DNA of 64,000 bases from Nocardioides agri. GTDB lineage: Bacteria > Actinomycetota > Actinomycetes > Propionibacteriales > Nocardioidaceae. The notes beneath the pieces were generated by a model that saw nothing but the letters and a program-made list of their open reading frames with translations, made no database searches and was not told the DNA's origin. Position 1 is the first letter of the stretch, and every line of letters starts with the position of its first letter. This document shows, piece by piece, positions 1 to 9,076 of the stretch. Location of the stretch: NCBI RefSeq assembly GCF_013778305.1, contig NZ_JACEIC010000002.1, positions 499,708 to 563,707 on the forward strand, written 5' to 3'. The position numbers and the translations under genes were made by a program.

Positions 1-395
1 GGCACGTAGATCAGGCTGAAGACCGCCGCGGTCGCGTTCTGCACGTAGCCGTCGACGCCTCGCCGAAGCAGCCAGAGCATGGTGATCAGCGCCGTGACGG
101 CGGTGGCGGACACCAGCGCCGGCGTACCCCAGAAGTAGGCGACGACCACCATGACGACGCCGCCGAGCATGAGCGGCTGCTCGGGGATGTCGATGTCCTT
201 GGCCTGGAGGCCGCGGTGGAGCTCCCAGATCGCGACCACCACGGCGATCGCCACGATCACCATGAACGCGGTCTTCCAGAACAGCAGGGACGCCAGGATC
301 GCGCCGACGAGGACGACCGCCGAGGTGATGGCGGCTGGGAGGTCCCGGCCGGCGCGGCCGTGGTCCTTCTGGGGGGTCGGCGTGGTGGCAGTCAT
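1..395 (-). CDS. cdsA: Phosphatidate cytidylyltransferase, N-terminal part (runs off the window)
   Basis: CDP-diacylglycerol synthase makes CDP-diacylglycerol from CTP and phosphatidate at the membrane, the entry point to phospholipid synthesis. Only the first ~131 codons are present; the gene continues beyond base 1. Translation begins MTATTPTPQKDHGRAG and then shows several hydrophobic segments (ITSAVVLVGAILASLLF; FMVIVAIAVVVAIWELH; a third near the edge), as expected for this polytopic family. The catalytic signature lies in the missing C-terminal half, so the call rests on topology and on position directly downstream of frr, where cdsA sits in actinobacteria (rpsB-tsf-pyrH-frr-cdsA). The start is the ATG 26 bases after the frr stop. 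Confidence 0.85.
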   Translation of the reverse strand, partial: MTATTPTPQKDHGRAGRDLPAAITSAVVLVGAILASLLFWKTAFMVIVAIAVVVAIWELHRGLQAKDIDIPEQPLMLGGVVMVVVAYFWGTPALVSATAVTALITMLWLLRRGVDGYVQNATAAVFSLIYV

Positions 396-421
396 GAAGT
401 GTCGAGCGGGGCGAGGTCGGC

Positions 422-979
422 TCAGACCTCGATCAGCTCGGCCTCCTTGTGCTTGAGCATCTCGTCGATGGCGTCGGTGTGCTTCTTGGTCATCGAGTCG
501 AGCCGCTTCTCGGCGCCGGTGACGTCGTCCTTGCCGACCTCGCCGTCCTTCTCGAGCTTCTCGAGGTGCTGCTTGGCCGTACGGCGCAGGTTGCGGACCG
601 CGACGCGGCCGTCCTCGGCCTTGGCCTTGGCGACCTTGATGTACTCCTTGCGGCGCTCCTCGGTCAGCTCCGGGAACACGCACCGGATGACCTTGCCGTC
701 GTCGGCCGGGTTGACGCCGAGGTCGGAGTCGCGGATCGCCTTCTCGATCGCCTGCATCGCGCCCTGGTCGTAGGGCTGGATGAGGATCACGCGCGCCTCG
801 GGGGCGGTGAACGACGCGAGCTGCTGCAGCGGCGTCGGGGTGCCGTAGTACTCGGCGACGATCTTGCTGAACATGCTGGGGTGCGCCCGACCGGCACGGA
901 TCGCAGCGAACTCCTCGCGCGTCGCCTCGACCGACTTGTCCATCTTGCCGTCGGCCTCGTTGAGGATGTCGTTGATCAC
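422..979 (-). CDS. frr: Ribosome recycling factor
   Basis: Splits post-termination ribosomes together with EF-G. The 185-residue product has the usual family length and sequence, with the N-terminal helix VINDILNEADGKMDKSVE, the central RAGRAHPSM segment and the C-terminal helix ending KHKEAELIEV. I start at the GTG at 979 because AAGGAG sits just upstream and the family begins here. The open frame reaches back to 1060 but that extension would run close to the pyrH stop and has no conserved sequence. It lies 46 bases downstream of pyrH and 26 upstream of cdsA in one operon. Confidence 0.95.
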   Translation of the reverse strand: MINDILNEADGKMDKSVEATREEFAAIRAGRAHPSMFSKIVAEYYGTPTPLQQLASFTAPEARVILIQPYDQGAMQAIEKAIRDSDLGVNPADDGKVIRCVFPELTEERRKEYIKVAKAKAEDGRVAVRNLRRTAKQHLEKLEKDGEVGKDDVTGAEKRLDSMTKKHTDAIDEMLKHKEAELIEV

Positions 980-1025
980 GGCTGCTCCTTCTGCGATCCA
1001 GCTGATTCGTTCGTGGGTCTGCTGG

Positions 1026-1739
1026 TCAGCCGGCGCTGACGAGCGTGCCAATCTTCTCACCCTGGACGGCGCGCAGGATGTTGCCCTCGGGCTCCATGCC
1101 GAACACGAGCATCGGGAGCTTGTTCTCCCCGCACAGGGCGAAGGCCGTCTGGTCCATGATGCGCAGCCCGCGCGACATCGCCTCGTCGTAGGTGAGCTCG
1201 TCGAACTTGGTCGCGGTCGGGTCGAGGTGGGGGTCTGCGGAGTAGACGCCGTCGACGCCGCTCTTGGCGACCAGCACGACGTCGCACTTGCTCTCGAGCG
1301 CCCGCTGGACGGCGACGGTGTCGGTGGAGAAGAACGGCATGCCCATGCCGGCTCCGAAGATCACGACGCGGCCCTTCTCCATGTGCCGGATCGCCCGCCG
1401 GGGGACGTAGGGCTCGGCGACCTGCCCCATCGTGATCGCGGTCTGGACGCGGGTCTCGACGCCCATCTTCTCGAGGAAGTCCTGGAGCGCGAGGCAGTTC
1501 ATGACGATGCCGAGCATGCCCATGTAGTCGGCCCGGACCCGGTCCATGCCGCGCTGCTGGAGCTCGGCGCCGCGGAAGAAGTTGCCGCCACCGGTCACGA
1601 CCGCGATCTGCACGCCCGCCTCCACGACGGCCGCGACCTCGCGCGCCACCGCCTGGACGACGTCGGGGTCGACCCCGACCTTGCCTCCCCCGAAGACCTC
1701 GCCGGAGAGCTTGAGCAGAACTCGCTTGTAACCGGTCAC
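1026..1739 (-). CDS. pyrH: UMP kinase
   Basis: Phosphorylates UMP to UDP in pyrimidine nucleotide synthesis; bacterial UMP kinases are hexamers of the amino-acid-kinase fold. The 237-residue protein shows the N-terminal [14 protein letters not shown] phosphate-binding strand, the [11 protein letters not shown] glycine loop and the [15 protein letters not shown] region with the following DP. The GTG start at 1739 is preceded by AAGGAG. It is downstream of tsf, separated by a strong hairpin at 1783-1824, so part of its transcription may start in or read through that gap. Confidence 0.95.
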   Translation of the reverse strand: MTGYKRVLLKLSGEVFGGGKVGVDPDVVQAVAREVAAVVEAGVQIAVVTGGGNFFRGAELQQRGMDRVRADYMGMLGIVMNCLALQDFLEKMGVETRVQTAITMGQVAEPYVPRRAIRHMEKGRVVIFGAGMGMPFFSTDTVAVQRALESKCDVVLVAKSGVDGVYSADPHLDPTATKFDELTYDEAMSRGLRIMDQTAFALCGENKLPMLVFGMEPEGNILRAVQGEKIGTLVSAG

Positions 1740-1782
1740 GGGCGGCTCCTTCGTACGTCGTGGAAAGGGTGGTGACGCGAGA

Positions 1783-1824
1783 AGGCCGGTGTGATGATCA
1801 GGTCTCCTGTCATCACACCGGCCT
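1783..1824 (-). terminator. Perfect 15-bp hairpin between tsf and pyrH
   Basis: AGGCCGGTGTGATGA (1783-1797) pairs without mismatch with TCATCACACCGGCCT (1810-1824) around a 12-base loop. It lies 32 bases after the tsf stop. There is no clear T tract on the minus strand, so it may act as an attenuator or processing site rather than a complete terminator; pyrH follows 44 bases later. Confidence 0.7.
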
Positions 1825-1856
1825 CCTCGTGGTTCGTCTGGACTGAACCTATCCGC

Positions 1857-2666
1857 TCAGGCGCCGACCTCGAAACGCGCGAAGCGCGTCACCGAGGTGT
1901 TGGCGGCGTCCAGGACCTGCTTGACCGACTTCTTGGCCTCGAAGACCGACTCCTGGTCGAGGAGGACGATCTCCTTGAAGAAGGCGTTGATGCGACCCTC
2001 GACGATCTTCGCGACGGCAGCCTCGGGCTTGCCCTCCTCGAGCGTCTTCTTGGTCAGCACGTCCTTCTCCGCGGCGACGACGTCGGCCGGGACCTGGTCG
2101 CTGGTGAGGTACTGCGCCTTCAGCGCGGCGGCCTGCTGGGCGGCCTGCTTGGCGGCGGCCTCGTCGCCCTGGTACTCGACGAGCACGCCGAGGGCCGGGG
2201 GCAGGTCCGAGGCCTTCTTGTGCAGGTAGACCGTCGTGGTGCCCTCGAAGTAGGCGACCTCGCCGAGCTCGATCTTCTCGCCGATGGTGCGGGCGAGCTC
2301 CTCGACGGTCTCACCGACCGTCTTGTCGCCGAGCGAGACGGCCTTGAGCGCCTCGGCGTCGCCGACCTTGTTGGCGTCGGCTGCCGCGGCGATCGCCTGC
2401 GCGGCGTTGATGAACGCCTCGTTCTTGGCGACGAAGTCGGTCTCCGCCTTGAGGCTGATCAGGGCGTTGCCGGAGGCAGCGACCAGACCGGCCGAGGCCT
2501 CGCGCTCCGCGGCCCGGGCGGCCGCCTTGGCGGCACCCTTGACGCGGAGCAGCTCGACAGCCTTGTCGAAGTCGCCGTCGGTCTCGTCGAGCGCCTTCTT
2601 GCAGTCCATCATGCCGGCCTGCGTCAGCTCACGGAGCTTCTTGACGTCGGCTGCGGTGTAAGCCAT
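1857..2666 (-). CDS. tsf: Elongation factor Ts
   Basis: Nucleotide-exchange factor for EF-Tu. The 269-residue protein begins [20 protein letters not shown], the UBA-like N-terminal domain with the conserved GMMDCKKAL segment. It continues with the KNEAF motif and the dimerisation/core domains (residues ~55-269), the usual actinobacterial length of about 270-280. The ATG at 2666 has an AGAGGAAG Shine-Dalgarno. It follows rpsB by 35 bases, the near-universal rpsB-tsf pair. Confidence 0.96.
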   Translation of the reverse strand: MAYTAADVKKLRELTQAGMMDCKKALDETDGDFDKAVELLRVKGAAKAAARAAEREASAGLVAASGNALISLKAETDFVAKNEAFINAAQAIAAAADANKVGDAEALKAVSLGDKTVGETVEELARTIGEKIELGEVAYFEGTTTVYLHKKASDLPPALGVLVEYQGDEAAAKQAAQQAAALKAQYLTSDQVPADVVAAEKDVLTKKTLEEGKPEAAVAKIVEGRINAFFKEIVLLDQESVFEAKKSVKQVLDAANTSVTRFARFEVGA

Positions 2667-2701
2667 GTGTCTTCCTCTTCAGTACGTCGGAGTGGAGTCG
2701 G

Positions 2702-3655
2702 TCAGGCCTGGGCGTCGCTGGCCTCAGCGGCCTCGACCTCGACGGCCTCGGTCGCCTCGACGGGCTCGGTCGCCTCGACAGCCTCGACAGCCTCGGCGGC
2801 CTCCGACGCAGCACCGGTCGCCTCCGCGGCGGGGGTCTCGGCGTTCGCGTCGCCGGTCGCCTCGGCGGCGGCCTGCTCGGCGTCGCCACCCAGCAGCTCG
2901 CGCTCCCACTCGGCCAGCGGCTCCTCGGCACCCACGGCCTCGGTGCCCTCGGCGGCCTTCGAGCCGGAGCGGGCGATCAGGCCCTCGGCGACGGCGTCGG
3001 CGACCACGCGGGTCAGCAGGCCCACGGCGCGGATGGCGTCGTCGTTGCCCGGGATCGGGAAGTCGACCTGGTCGGGGTCGCAGTTGGAGTCCAGGATGCC
3101 GATGATCGGGATGCGCAGCTTGCGCGCCTCCTCGACGGCGAGGTGCTCCTTGTTGGTGTCGACGATCCACACCGCGGCGGGGGTCCGGCTCATCTCGCGG
3201 ATGCCGCCGAGCGACTTGTTCAGCTTGTCGCGCTCGCGGCGCATCTGCAGCAGCTCCTTCTTGGTGCGGCTGCTGCCGGCCACGTCGTCGAAGTCGATCT
3301 CGTCGAGCTCCTTGAGACGGTTGATCCGCTGGTGCACGGTCTGGAAGTTGGTGAGCATGCCGCCCAGCCAGCGCTGGTTGACGTAGGGCATGCCGACGCG
3401 GGTCGCCTGCTCGGCGATCGCCTCCTGCGCCTGCTTCTTGGTGCCGACGAAGAGGATGGTGCCGCCCTTGGCGACGGTCTCCTTGACGAAGGCGTACGAC
3501 CGGTCGATGTAGGACAGCGACTGCTGCAGGTCGATGATGTAGATGCCGTTGCGCTCGGTCATGATGAAGCGCTTCATCTTCGGGTTCCAGCGACGGGTCT
3601 GGTGCCCGAAGTGGACGCCGCTCTCGAGAAGCTGGCGCATGGTCACGACTGCCAT
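2702..3655 (-). CDS. rpsB: 30S ribosomal protein S2 with Ala/Glu-rich tail
   Basis: Structural protein of the small subunit, needed for S1 binding and mRNA recruitment. The start is the ATG giving [20 protein letters not shown]; upstream in-frame sequence to 4339 crosses the divergent M23 gene and is not conserved. Residues 1 to ~235 are the S2 domain ([48 protein letters not shown]). The last ~70 residues are a low-complexity tail dominated by Ala, Glu, Val and Thr, making 317 residues against about 240 in E. coli. Such tails are known on actinobacterial S2. Confidence 0.96.
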   Translation of the reverse strand: MAVVTMRQLLESGVHFGHQTRRWNPKMKRFIMTERNGIYIIDLQQSLSYIDRSYAFVKETVAKGGTILFVGTKKQAQEAIAEQATRVGMPYVNQRWLGGMLTNFQTVHQRINRLKELDEIDFDDVAGSSRTKKELLQMRRERDKLNKSLGGIREMSRTPAAVWIVDTNKEHLAVEEARKLRIPIIGILDSNCDPDQVDFPIPGNDDAIRAVGLLTRVVADAVAEGLIARSGSKAAEGTEAVGAEEPLAEWERELLGGDAEQAAAEATGDANAETPAAEATGAASEAAEAVEAVEATEPVEATEAVEVEAAEASDAQA

Positions 3656-4022
3656 GTGGATCTCCTTGTGTGGAGCCCGCACCCGTTGTGTCCGCCCTTG
3701 ACGCAGGGCGGACCGGGACGTGCTCGCGTTGGTTTTCAGTTCCTGCCTCGGGCGGGTGCCCTCGGCCCTGACGTCTGCGCGCGACCCGACCAGCCGTGCG
3801 GCTGGACTGAGGGTCACGCCCGCGGGTGGTCGGGTCCTCGGAGTGCCAGGTCCCGTCGCGGTCTGCGGACGTGCGAAGTCAACCCATACGGGTTGCACGG
3901 ACCAGGGTAGTCCCCCGCGACCGATGGACGCCAATCGTGCACAGGCGCCGCTCGGACACCGTTGTCCCCAGGCCCCGCCGCGCGGCGAGGCGGGCGTCCG
4001 CGGGTCCCGGCAGCCTGCACGC
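3656..4022. other. Divergent intergenic region between rpsB and the M23-like gene
   Basis: A 367-base stretch without a credible gene. It must carry promoters for the rpsB operon (leftward) and for the M23-like gene (rightward). Visible structure is the leader hairpin at 3690-3713 and a second inverted repeat, CAACCC-ATAC-GGGTTG, at 3880-3895. The second could be an operator or a small hairpin. No promoter hexamers were clear enough to call. Confidence 0.4.
3690..3713 (-). promoter_or_regulatory. Hairpin in the rpsB leader
   Basis: GTCCGCCCT (3690-3698) and AGGGCGGAC (3705-3713) form a perfect 9-bp stem with a 6-base loop, 35 bases upstream of the rpsB start on the transcribed strand. This is a plausible leader structure for ribosomal-protein autoregulation, but no known leader family was matched. 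Confidence 0.4.
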
Positions 4023-4724
4023 ATGACCCTACGCCGCCACGTCCCGCTGCCCCTCGTCGCCGCTGTCGTCGCCGCTCTGGTCGCCGCAATGCCGTGGTCG
4101 ACGCCGGCGGCCCGCGCCGAGGCCGACCCGGTCGGCGTCTGGCCCCTGGTCCCGGAGCCCCCGGTCGTGGCGGGCTTCGACCCGCCCGCCGACCCGTGGG
4201 GCGCCGGCCACCGCGGGGTGGACCTGGCCGGGGCGGTCGGGCAGCGGGTCCGAGCCGCCCTGCCCGGCCGGGTCTCGTGGGCGGGGGTGCTGGCCGGCCG
4301 GGGCGTCGTCGTGGTCGACCACGGCGCGACGCGCACCACCTACGAGCCGGTCGACGCCGCGGTCGCCGCCGGGGATGTCGTGGCCGCCGGGGACCCGATC
4401 GGGGTCCTCGCGCTCGCCGGGTCGCACTGCGTCCCCCGTGCCTGCCTCCACTGGGGCTGGATCGAGAGCGCGGACACCTACCTCGACCCGTTGCGGCTGG
4501 TCGGCGCCGGCACGGTCCGCCTGCTGCCGCTGTGGCGCGACTCGCCCCTCGGCGTCACGTCGTCCGCCCCGCTCGGCCGGGTCACGACGCCCTACGCCCG
4601 CGTCCTCGACATGATGGGCGCGTGGACACGGTCATCGTCAACATCGCCGGCTGGGTCGGCATGGCGCTCCTGCTCGGTGCCTACGCCCTGGTCACCGCCG
4701 GTCGGCTGCCGGGCACCGGACTGA
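4023..4724 (+). CDS. Secreted M23 (LytM-like) family protein, probably lacking one catalytic His
   Basis: The N-terminus [20 protein letters not shown] ending ...ARAEA is a signal peptide. Residues ~45-165 resemble M23 endopeptidases that cut peptidoglycan cross-links: [11 protein letters not shown] carries the first zinc-ligand His and Asp, followed by [15 protein letters not shown] and [12 protein letters not shown]. The usual HxH motif reads CLHWGW, so the zinc-ligand His remains but the upstream catalytic His is Cys. It may thus be a regulator or binding protein. Such a gene is common next to rpsB in actinobacteria. The 233-residue frame overlaps the next gene by 103 bases, and its last ~35 residues look non-conserved. 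Confidence 0.75.
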   Translation: MTLRRHVPLPLVAAVVAALVAAMPWSTPAARAEADPVGVWPLVPEPPVVAGFDPPADPWGAGHRGVDLAGAVGQRVRAALPGRVSWAGVLAGRGVVVVDHGATRTTYEPVDAAVAAGDVVAAGDPIGVLALAGSHCVPRACLHWGWIESADTYLDPLRLVGAGTVRLLPLWRDSPLGVTSSAPLGRVTTPYARVLDMMGAWTRSSSTSPAGSAWRSCSVPTPWSPPVGCRAPD

Positions 4725-4918
4725 CCTTCCAGGTCATGAACCTGGTCGGTGGCGCGCTGCTGATGGTCAACTCCGCCTGGTACGGAGCGTGGCCCTCGGC
4801 CGTGCTCAACCTGGTGTGGGTGGTGATCGGCACGGTCGGTCTCGTCCGCTGGCGGCTGCGGTCCGTCAGGCCCGCGGGTGCGCCTGCTGGTACGCGCGGC
4901 GGAGCCGGTCCGTCGTGA
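4622..4918 (+). CDS. Small CBU_0592-type membrane protein
   Basis: A 98-residue protein starting at a GTG ([20 protein letters not shown]). Three hydrophobic segments are visible: residues 5-25, 33-52 and 56-75. The middle motif ([20 protein letters not shown]) fits the CBU_0592-like small membrane family often annotated in actinobacteria; function is unknown. It overlaps the 3' end of the M23-like gene by 103 bases in another frame and overlaps xerC by 53 bases tail to tail. No strong Shine-Dalgarno was seen, so the start is the best guess from the hydrophobic N-terminus. Confidence 0.7.
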   Translation: MDTVIVNIAGWVGMALLLGAYALVTAGRLPGTGLTFQVMNLVGGALLMVNSAWYGAWPSAVLNLVWVVIGTVGLVRWRLRSVRPAGAPAGTRGGAGPS

Positions 4919-5810
4919 CGTGCGTGTAGAGCTGCGTCGTCGCCAGGGAGGCGTGGCCCAGCAGCTCCTGCACCGAGCGCAGGTCGGCCCCACCTTCGAG
5001 CAGGTGGGTGGCCGCGGTGTGCCGTAGGCCGTGCGGCCCGATGTCCGGGGCGCCGGGCACGTCGGCGATCCGCCGGTGCACCATCGTCCGGACGGCTCGC
5101 TGGTCGATCCGCCTCCCCCGGGCGCCGAGGAAGAGCGCGGCGCCCGAGCCCTCGACCGCCAGCAGCGGCCGGCCCTGGCGGACCCAGAAGTCCACGGCCC
5201 GCGCCGCCGGCCGACCGAAGGGCACGGTGCGCTCCTTGCGGCCCTTGCCGAACACCCGGACCACGTTGCGCTCCCGGTCGAGATCGTCGACGTCGAGGCC
5301 GACCAGCTCGCCGACGCGGATCCCGGTGGCGTAGAGCAGCTCGAGCATTGCCACGTCGCGCAGGCCGGTCGGGCTGCCGTCGTCGGCGCGCTCGGTCGCG
5401 GCGCGCACCAGCTCGGCGGCCTCGTCGGCGCGCAGCACCGGCGGCAGCGACTTGTGGGCCTTCGGCGAGCCGAGGCTGGCGCCGACGTCCGTCGGGATCC
5501 GGCCGGTGCGCGCGAGCCATGCGGTGAACACCCGCGCCGCGGTGGCCCGCCGGGCGATCGTGGTGCGGGAGCGGCCCATCGTCTGCTGCTTGGCGAGCCA
5601 GCTGCGCAGGGTGCGCAGGTCCAGGTCGGTCACGTCGGTGCCGCCGAGGCGGGCCGCGTGGTCGAGCAGGCCGGCGACGTCGGCGACGTAGGCACGGACG
5701 GTGTGCGGGGTCAGGTCGCGCTCGACGGTGAGGTGACGCTCGTAGTCACCGAGCACGGCCGCCATCGGTTCGGGCAGCCCGCCCTCCGCCTCCACGACCT
5801 CCTCGCTCAC
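4866..5810 (-). CDS. xerC: Tyrosine recombinase XerC
   Basis: Site-specific recombinase that resolves chromosome dimers at dif. The 314-residue protein has an N-terminal SAM-like core-binding domain ([22 protein letters not shown]) and a C-terminal catalytic domain. Catalytic residues are visible: Arg in TGIRVGEL, Lys in [10 protein letters not shown], HxxR in [11 protein letters not shown], the second His in LLGHASL and the nucleophile Tyr in TQLYTHV. I start at the GTG at 5810 ([11 protein letters not shown]); the frame stays open to 5912, but that extension would enter the VOC gene. The position beside dprA fits xerC of high-GC Gram-positives. Confidence 0.9.
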   Translation of the reverse strand: MSEEVVEAEGGLPEPMAAVLGDYERHLTVERDLTPHTVRAYVADVAGLLDHAARLGGTDVTDLDLRTLRSWLAKQQTMGRSRTTIARRATAARVFTAWLARTGRIPTDVGASLGSPKAHKSLPPVLRADEAAELVRAATERADDGSPTGLRDVAMLELLYATGIRVGELVGLDVDDLDRERNVVRVFGKGRKERTVPFGRPAARAVDFWVRQGRPLLAVEGSGAALFLGARGRRIDQRAVRTMVHRRIADVPGAPDIGPHGLRHTAATHLLEGGADLRSVQELLGHASLATTQLYTHVTTDRLRRAYQQAHPRA

Positions 5811-5845
5811 CCTGCCACTGTAGGAACGTCCCGGCGTCCCACCGG

Positions 5846-6571
5846 TCAGCCCACGCCGGAAGCCGGGAGCACGCAGAACTCGTTGCCGGACGGGTCCGCG
5901 TAGGAGCGCCACGGCAGGTCACCCCAGTCGGTCACCAAGGCGCGACCGCCTCGCTCGGCGATCCGGGCCGCGACCTCGTCGGCGTCCTCGTGCGCCTCGA
6001 GCCGGACGTCGAGGTGGAGCCGGTTCTTGGCGGCTCCCTTGGGAGCGGACTCCGGCACCAGCTCGAGCAGCGGTCCGCGCCCGGACTCGTGACGCAGCGA
6101 CCTGGGTGCGAGCCCGTCCACGTCGGTCCACCCGGTCAGCCAGGACCAGAACCCGGCGTCGCGGTCGGGGTCGGCGGAGTCGAGCGGCAGCGCGGCGATC
6201 GGGCCCGTGTCGGCGTACGACGCGCGCTCCTCCATGACGCAGCACGGGTAGCCCTCGGGGTCGGCGAGCACCACCCACGGCACGTCACCCTGGCCGATGT
6301 CGAGGTGTCGGGCACCGAGACCCAGGAGACGCTCGACCTCGGCGGCCTGGCGCTCCCCACCTCGGAGGTCCACGTGCAGCCGGGGCGGCTCGCTCGGCGG
6401 CTCGGCGACGTGCTGGAAGCACAGGTCGAGGAAGGGGCCGCCACCGAACTCGACCCGGGTCTCGAAGATGCCGGGCTCGTCGGTGAGCGGCTCGCTGTCG
6501 AGCACTGCCTGCCAGAAGCGGCCCAGGCGCTGCGGGTCGGCTGCGTCGATGACGAGGTTCTCGAGGCGCAT
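5846..6571 (-). CDS. VOC (glyoxalase/bleomycin-resistance fold) protein, two domains
   Basis: The 241-residue protein has two tandem VOC modules. Residues 1-115 begin [20 protein letters not shown] and include RLHVDLR and DPEGYPCCV; residues ~125-241 include [11 protein letters not shown] and [10 protein letters not shown]. The repeated DPxGxxFCV strand and HLDV metal-site strand are typical. Substrate cannot be told: the family covers dioxygenases, lyases and antibiotic-binding proteins, and two-domain forms in actinobacteria are mostly uncharacterised. It sits between dprA and xerC on the same strand, 24 bases downstream of dprA. Confidence 0.85.
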   Translation of the reverse strand: MRLENLVIDAADPQRLGRFWQAVLDSEPLTDEPGIFETRVEFGGGPFLDLCFQHVAEPPSEPPRLHVDLRGGERQAAEVERLLGLGARHLDIGQGDVPWVVLADPEGYPCCVMEERASYADTGPIAALPLDSADPDRDAGFWSWLTGWTDVDGLAPRSLRHESGRGPLLELVPESAPKGAAKNRLHLDVRLEAHEDADEVAARIAERGGRALVTDWGDLPWRSYADPSGNEFCVLPASGVG

Positions 6572-6595
6572 GCGCCCACCGTAGGCGGCTCACGG

Positions 6596-7711
6596 TCAGT
6601 CGTGGGCCAGCGACGCGAGCCGCCAGCCGTCCTCGGCGCACTCGACCATCGCGCGCACCTCCAGCTCGAGCAGCGTGACGTGCGCTCGGTCGGGGCTGAG
6701 GCCGACCAGGCGCGCGATCGAGGAGGACGTCGCGCCGCGGGCGACCGGGACCGCGTCGAGCACCAGGCGCTGGCGCTCGGTCAGGGCGTCGCGCGGGCGG
6801 TCCCGGCCGCGCGGCCTGGTGAGCAGGTGCTCGCCCGCGGCACCGAGCACCTCCAGGACCTCGGCGCCCGAGGTGACCAGGGTCGCCGCGCCGGTGCGGA
6901 TCAGCTGGTGCACGCCGGAGGAGGCCGCGCTGGTCACCGGTCCTGGGACGCCCATCAGGTGCCGGTTGAGCCGCCCGGCCCAGTTGGCCGTGTTGAGCGC
7001 CCCGCTGCGCAGGGCTGCCTCGACCACGACGGTGCCGCCGGTCAGCGCGGCGATCAGCCGGTTGCGGGACAGGAACCGCACCCGCATCGGCGCGCCGCCC
7101 GGCACCGTCTCCGAGACCACCGCCCCGGTCGCCGCGATGTGCTCGATGAGGTCGCGGTGCGCGTCGGGGTAGATGCGGTCGGCGCCGCACGCCAGCACGG
7201 CCACGGTCGGCGACCCGGCCGCGATCGCGCCGCGGTGCGCGGCCTGGTCGATGCCGAAGGCAGCTCCCGACACGATGACCCGCCCGGCGCCGGCGACGTC
7301 GGCGGCGACCTCTCGGGCGAGGTCGGCGCCGTAGGTGGTGGCCGTGCGCGATCCCACCACCGCGGCCGAGCGGTCGAGGTCGCCCAGACGGAGGGGCCCG
7401 CGCACCCACAGCCCCAGGGGTGTGCCGCCGCGCTCCTGGACCGCGCCCGCGCCGGCGAGGTCGGCGAGTCCCGCGGGCCACTCCTCGTCGCCGGGCACGA
7501 CGAAGCGCAACCCGGCTCTCGCGGCGAGCTCGATCTCGCGCACCCCGTCGATCGCAGCGATCCGCGGGCCGACCACGGGGTCCTCGAGCAGCCGGTCGCG
7601 GACCGTCACCGCGCCGAGGTCGGTCACCGCGTCGAGCAGCGACACCTTCCCGGGCTCGGCGATCGCGCCGAGGGCGACGCGGGCGAGGCGCTCGTCGTCG
7701 GGCGCCGTCAT
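6596..7711 (-). CDS. dprA: DNA processing protein A
   Basis: DprA binds incoming single-stranded DNA and loads RecA during natural transformation. The 371-residue protein carries the Rossmann-like core: VVGSRTATTYGADLAREVA, VSGAAFGIDQAAHRGAIA, TVAVLACGADRIYP, then FLSRNRLIAALTGGTVVVEAA in short conserved blocks. A C-terminal winged-helix (TERQRLVLDAVPVARGATS) follows. The ATG at 7711 overlaps the comM stop by four bases (ATGA), so the two are normally translationally coupled. Here everything upstream of comM codon ~448 from the 3' end is displaced by the inserted element, so dprA transcription may now depend on a promoter in or beyond the element. Confidence 0.95.
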   Translation of the reverse strand: MTAPDDERLARVALGAIAEPGKVSLLDAVTDLGAVTVRDRLLEDPVVGPRIAAIDGVREIELAARAGLRFVVPGDEEWPAGLADLAGAGAVQERGGTPLGLWVRGPLRLGDLDRSAAVVGSRTATTYGADLAREVAADVAGAGRVIVSGAAFGIDQAAHRGAIAAGSPTVAVLACGADRIYPDAHRDLIEHIAATGAVVSETVPGGAPMRVRFLSRNRLIAALTGGTVVVEAALRSGALNTANWAGRLNRHLMGVPGPVTSAASSGVHQLIRTGAATLVTSGAEVLEVLGAAGEHLLTRPRGRDRPRDALTERQRLVLDAVPVARGATSSSIARLVGLSPDRAHVTLLELEVRAMVECAEDGWRLASLAHD

Positions 7712-9051
7712 GACACACGCTCCAGCATCCGGAGCAGGAGCGGCTCGCCGACGCGCAGCCGCAGCGCGGTCTCGACCTCGTCGAGCCCGGGGCGGTCGAG
7801 GCGCCGCAGGTCCGCGACCGTCCACGAGAGCCGATGCACCCGGGTGGCGCCGCGGCGACTGAGCCCGCCGTCGTAGAGCAGCTCGTCGACCGCGGCCTGG
7901 CCGGCCTTCGTCAGCGGCCAGCGCTCCCGCAGCACCGGGCCCGGGGCGTGCCCGTTGAGCCGCCAGCTCTCGCCCGCGTAGCGCTCCGCCTGCCGGGTGC
8001 GGGCCGCCGCGACCCGCCGGCCCACCTCGGCGGAGGTCTCCGCCCGCTCCAGGTCGGCGACCGCGTCGCGCTTCCGAAGCGGGGGCAGGTGGCGCACGAT
8101 GTCGACCCGGTCGGCCACCGGTCCGGTCACCTTGTTGCGGTAGTCACGGCGCTGGACCTCACGGCACGTGCACGTGTTGAGCCGCACGTCACCGCTGAAG
8201 TCGCCGCACGGGCACGGGTTGCAGGCGAGCACGACCATGCCGCGGGCGGGGAGGGTCACCGACTCGTCACGCCGGGCCACGGTGACGTCGCCGCTCTCCA
8301 GCGGCTGCCGCAGCGCCTCGATCACGTCGGAGCGGAACAGCGGGAACTCGTCGAGGAACAGCACGCCCGCGTGCGCCCGGCTCACCTCGCCCGGCTGGAC
8401 GGCTCCCGACCCGCCGCCGATGATGCTCGCCTTGCTGGCGTCGTGGTGCGGCGCCGAGAACGGTGGCCGGGTCAGCATGCCTGCGGCCGGGTCGAGGGTG
8501 CCGGCCAGGGAGCAGATCGCGCTGAGCTCGAGCGACTCGTCCGGGGAGAGGTCGGGCAGGATGCCCGGGATGCGTTCGGCCAGGCTGGTCTTGCCGGAGC
8601 CCTTCGGGCCGGACAGCAGCAGGTGGTGGCCGCCCGCGGCGGCGACCTCGACGGCGTAGCGCGCGTCGTCGACGCCCAGCAGGTCGGCGAGGTCGAGCTC
8701 CTCGAGCCGCTCCTGCCCCCGCCAGGCGAGCAACCGGGCGCCCGAGAGCGGCGCCACGGGGTCGGCGTCCGGCACCTCCTCACCACGGAGGACCGCGACC
8801 ACCTGGGCCAGGGAGCGCACCCCGATCACGCTCATGTCGGGGACCATCGCGGCCTCGTCGGCCTGCGGCTCGGGCACGAACACCGCACGGACGCCGCGCT
8901 CGGCCGCGGCGAGCACCATCGGTAGCACGCCGGTCACCGACCGCAGGTTGCCGTCGAGCGTGAGCTCGCCGATGAACGCCGTCGCCGTCAGCGACTCGAT
9001 CGGCAGGGTGCCCGCAGCCGCCAGGACGGAGATCGCGATGGCGAGGTCGAA
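7708..9051 (-). pseudogene. comM: comM (yifB), 3' part, interrupted by an integrated element
   Basis: ComM is a hexameric AAA+ Mg-chelatase-like helicase that promotes branch migration during transformation. This part encodes the ~447 C-terminal residues: FDLAIAISVLAAAG at the junction, the rest of the N-terminal Lon-like domain, Walker A (LLSGPKGSGKTSL), Walker B (GVLFLDEFP), the Cys pairs NPCPCGD and CTC, and the C-terminal helical domain. It has no start codon at the junction; internal ATG/GTG codons would give only a partial protein. Joined to 20288-20530 it makes one uninterrupted 528-residue frame. No stop or frameshift is visible, so it is inactive only because of the insertion. Confidence 0.92.
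9044..9051. other. attL core of the comM element
   Basis: AGGTCGAA, the left copy of the direct repeat. To its left is comM (minus strand FDLAIAIS codons); to its right, AGTGCGTCTATGACATT leads into the integrase start at 9077. Serine integrases cross over at a 2-bp centre inside such short identities, so the exact crossover is somewhere within these eight bases. Confidence 0.85.
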
Positions 9052-9076
9052 AGTGCGTCTATGACATTCTTAGTCT

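Noticed and set aside
7708..8937. Reading the comM 3' part as an intact 409-residue gene from an internal start
   Set aside because: The frame continues to the att core at 9051 with conserved ComM sequence, so the internal start is an artefact of the interruption.
9044..9051. tRNA-gene attachment site
   Set aside because: The flanks rebuild comM; no tRNA cloverleaf is visible at either end.
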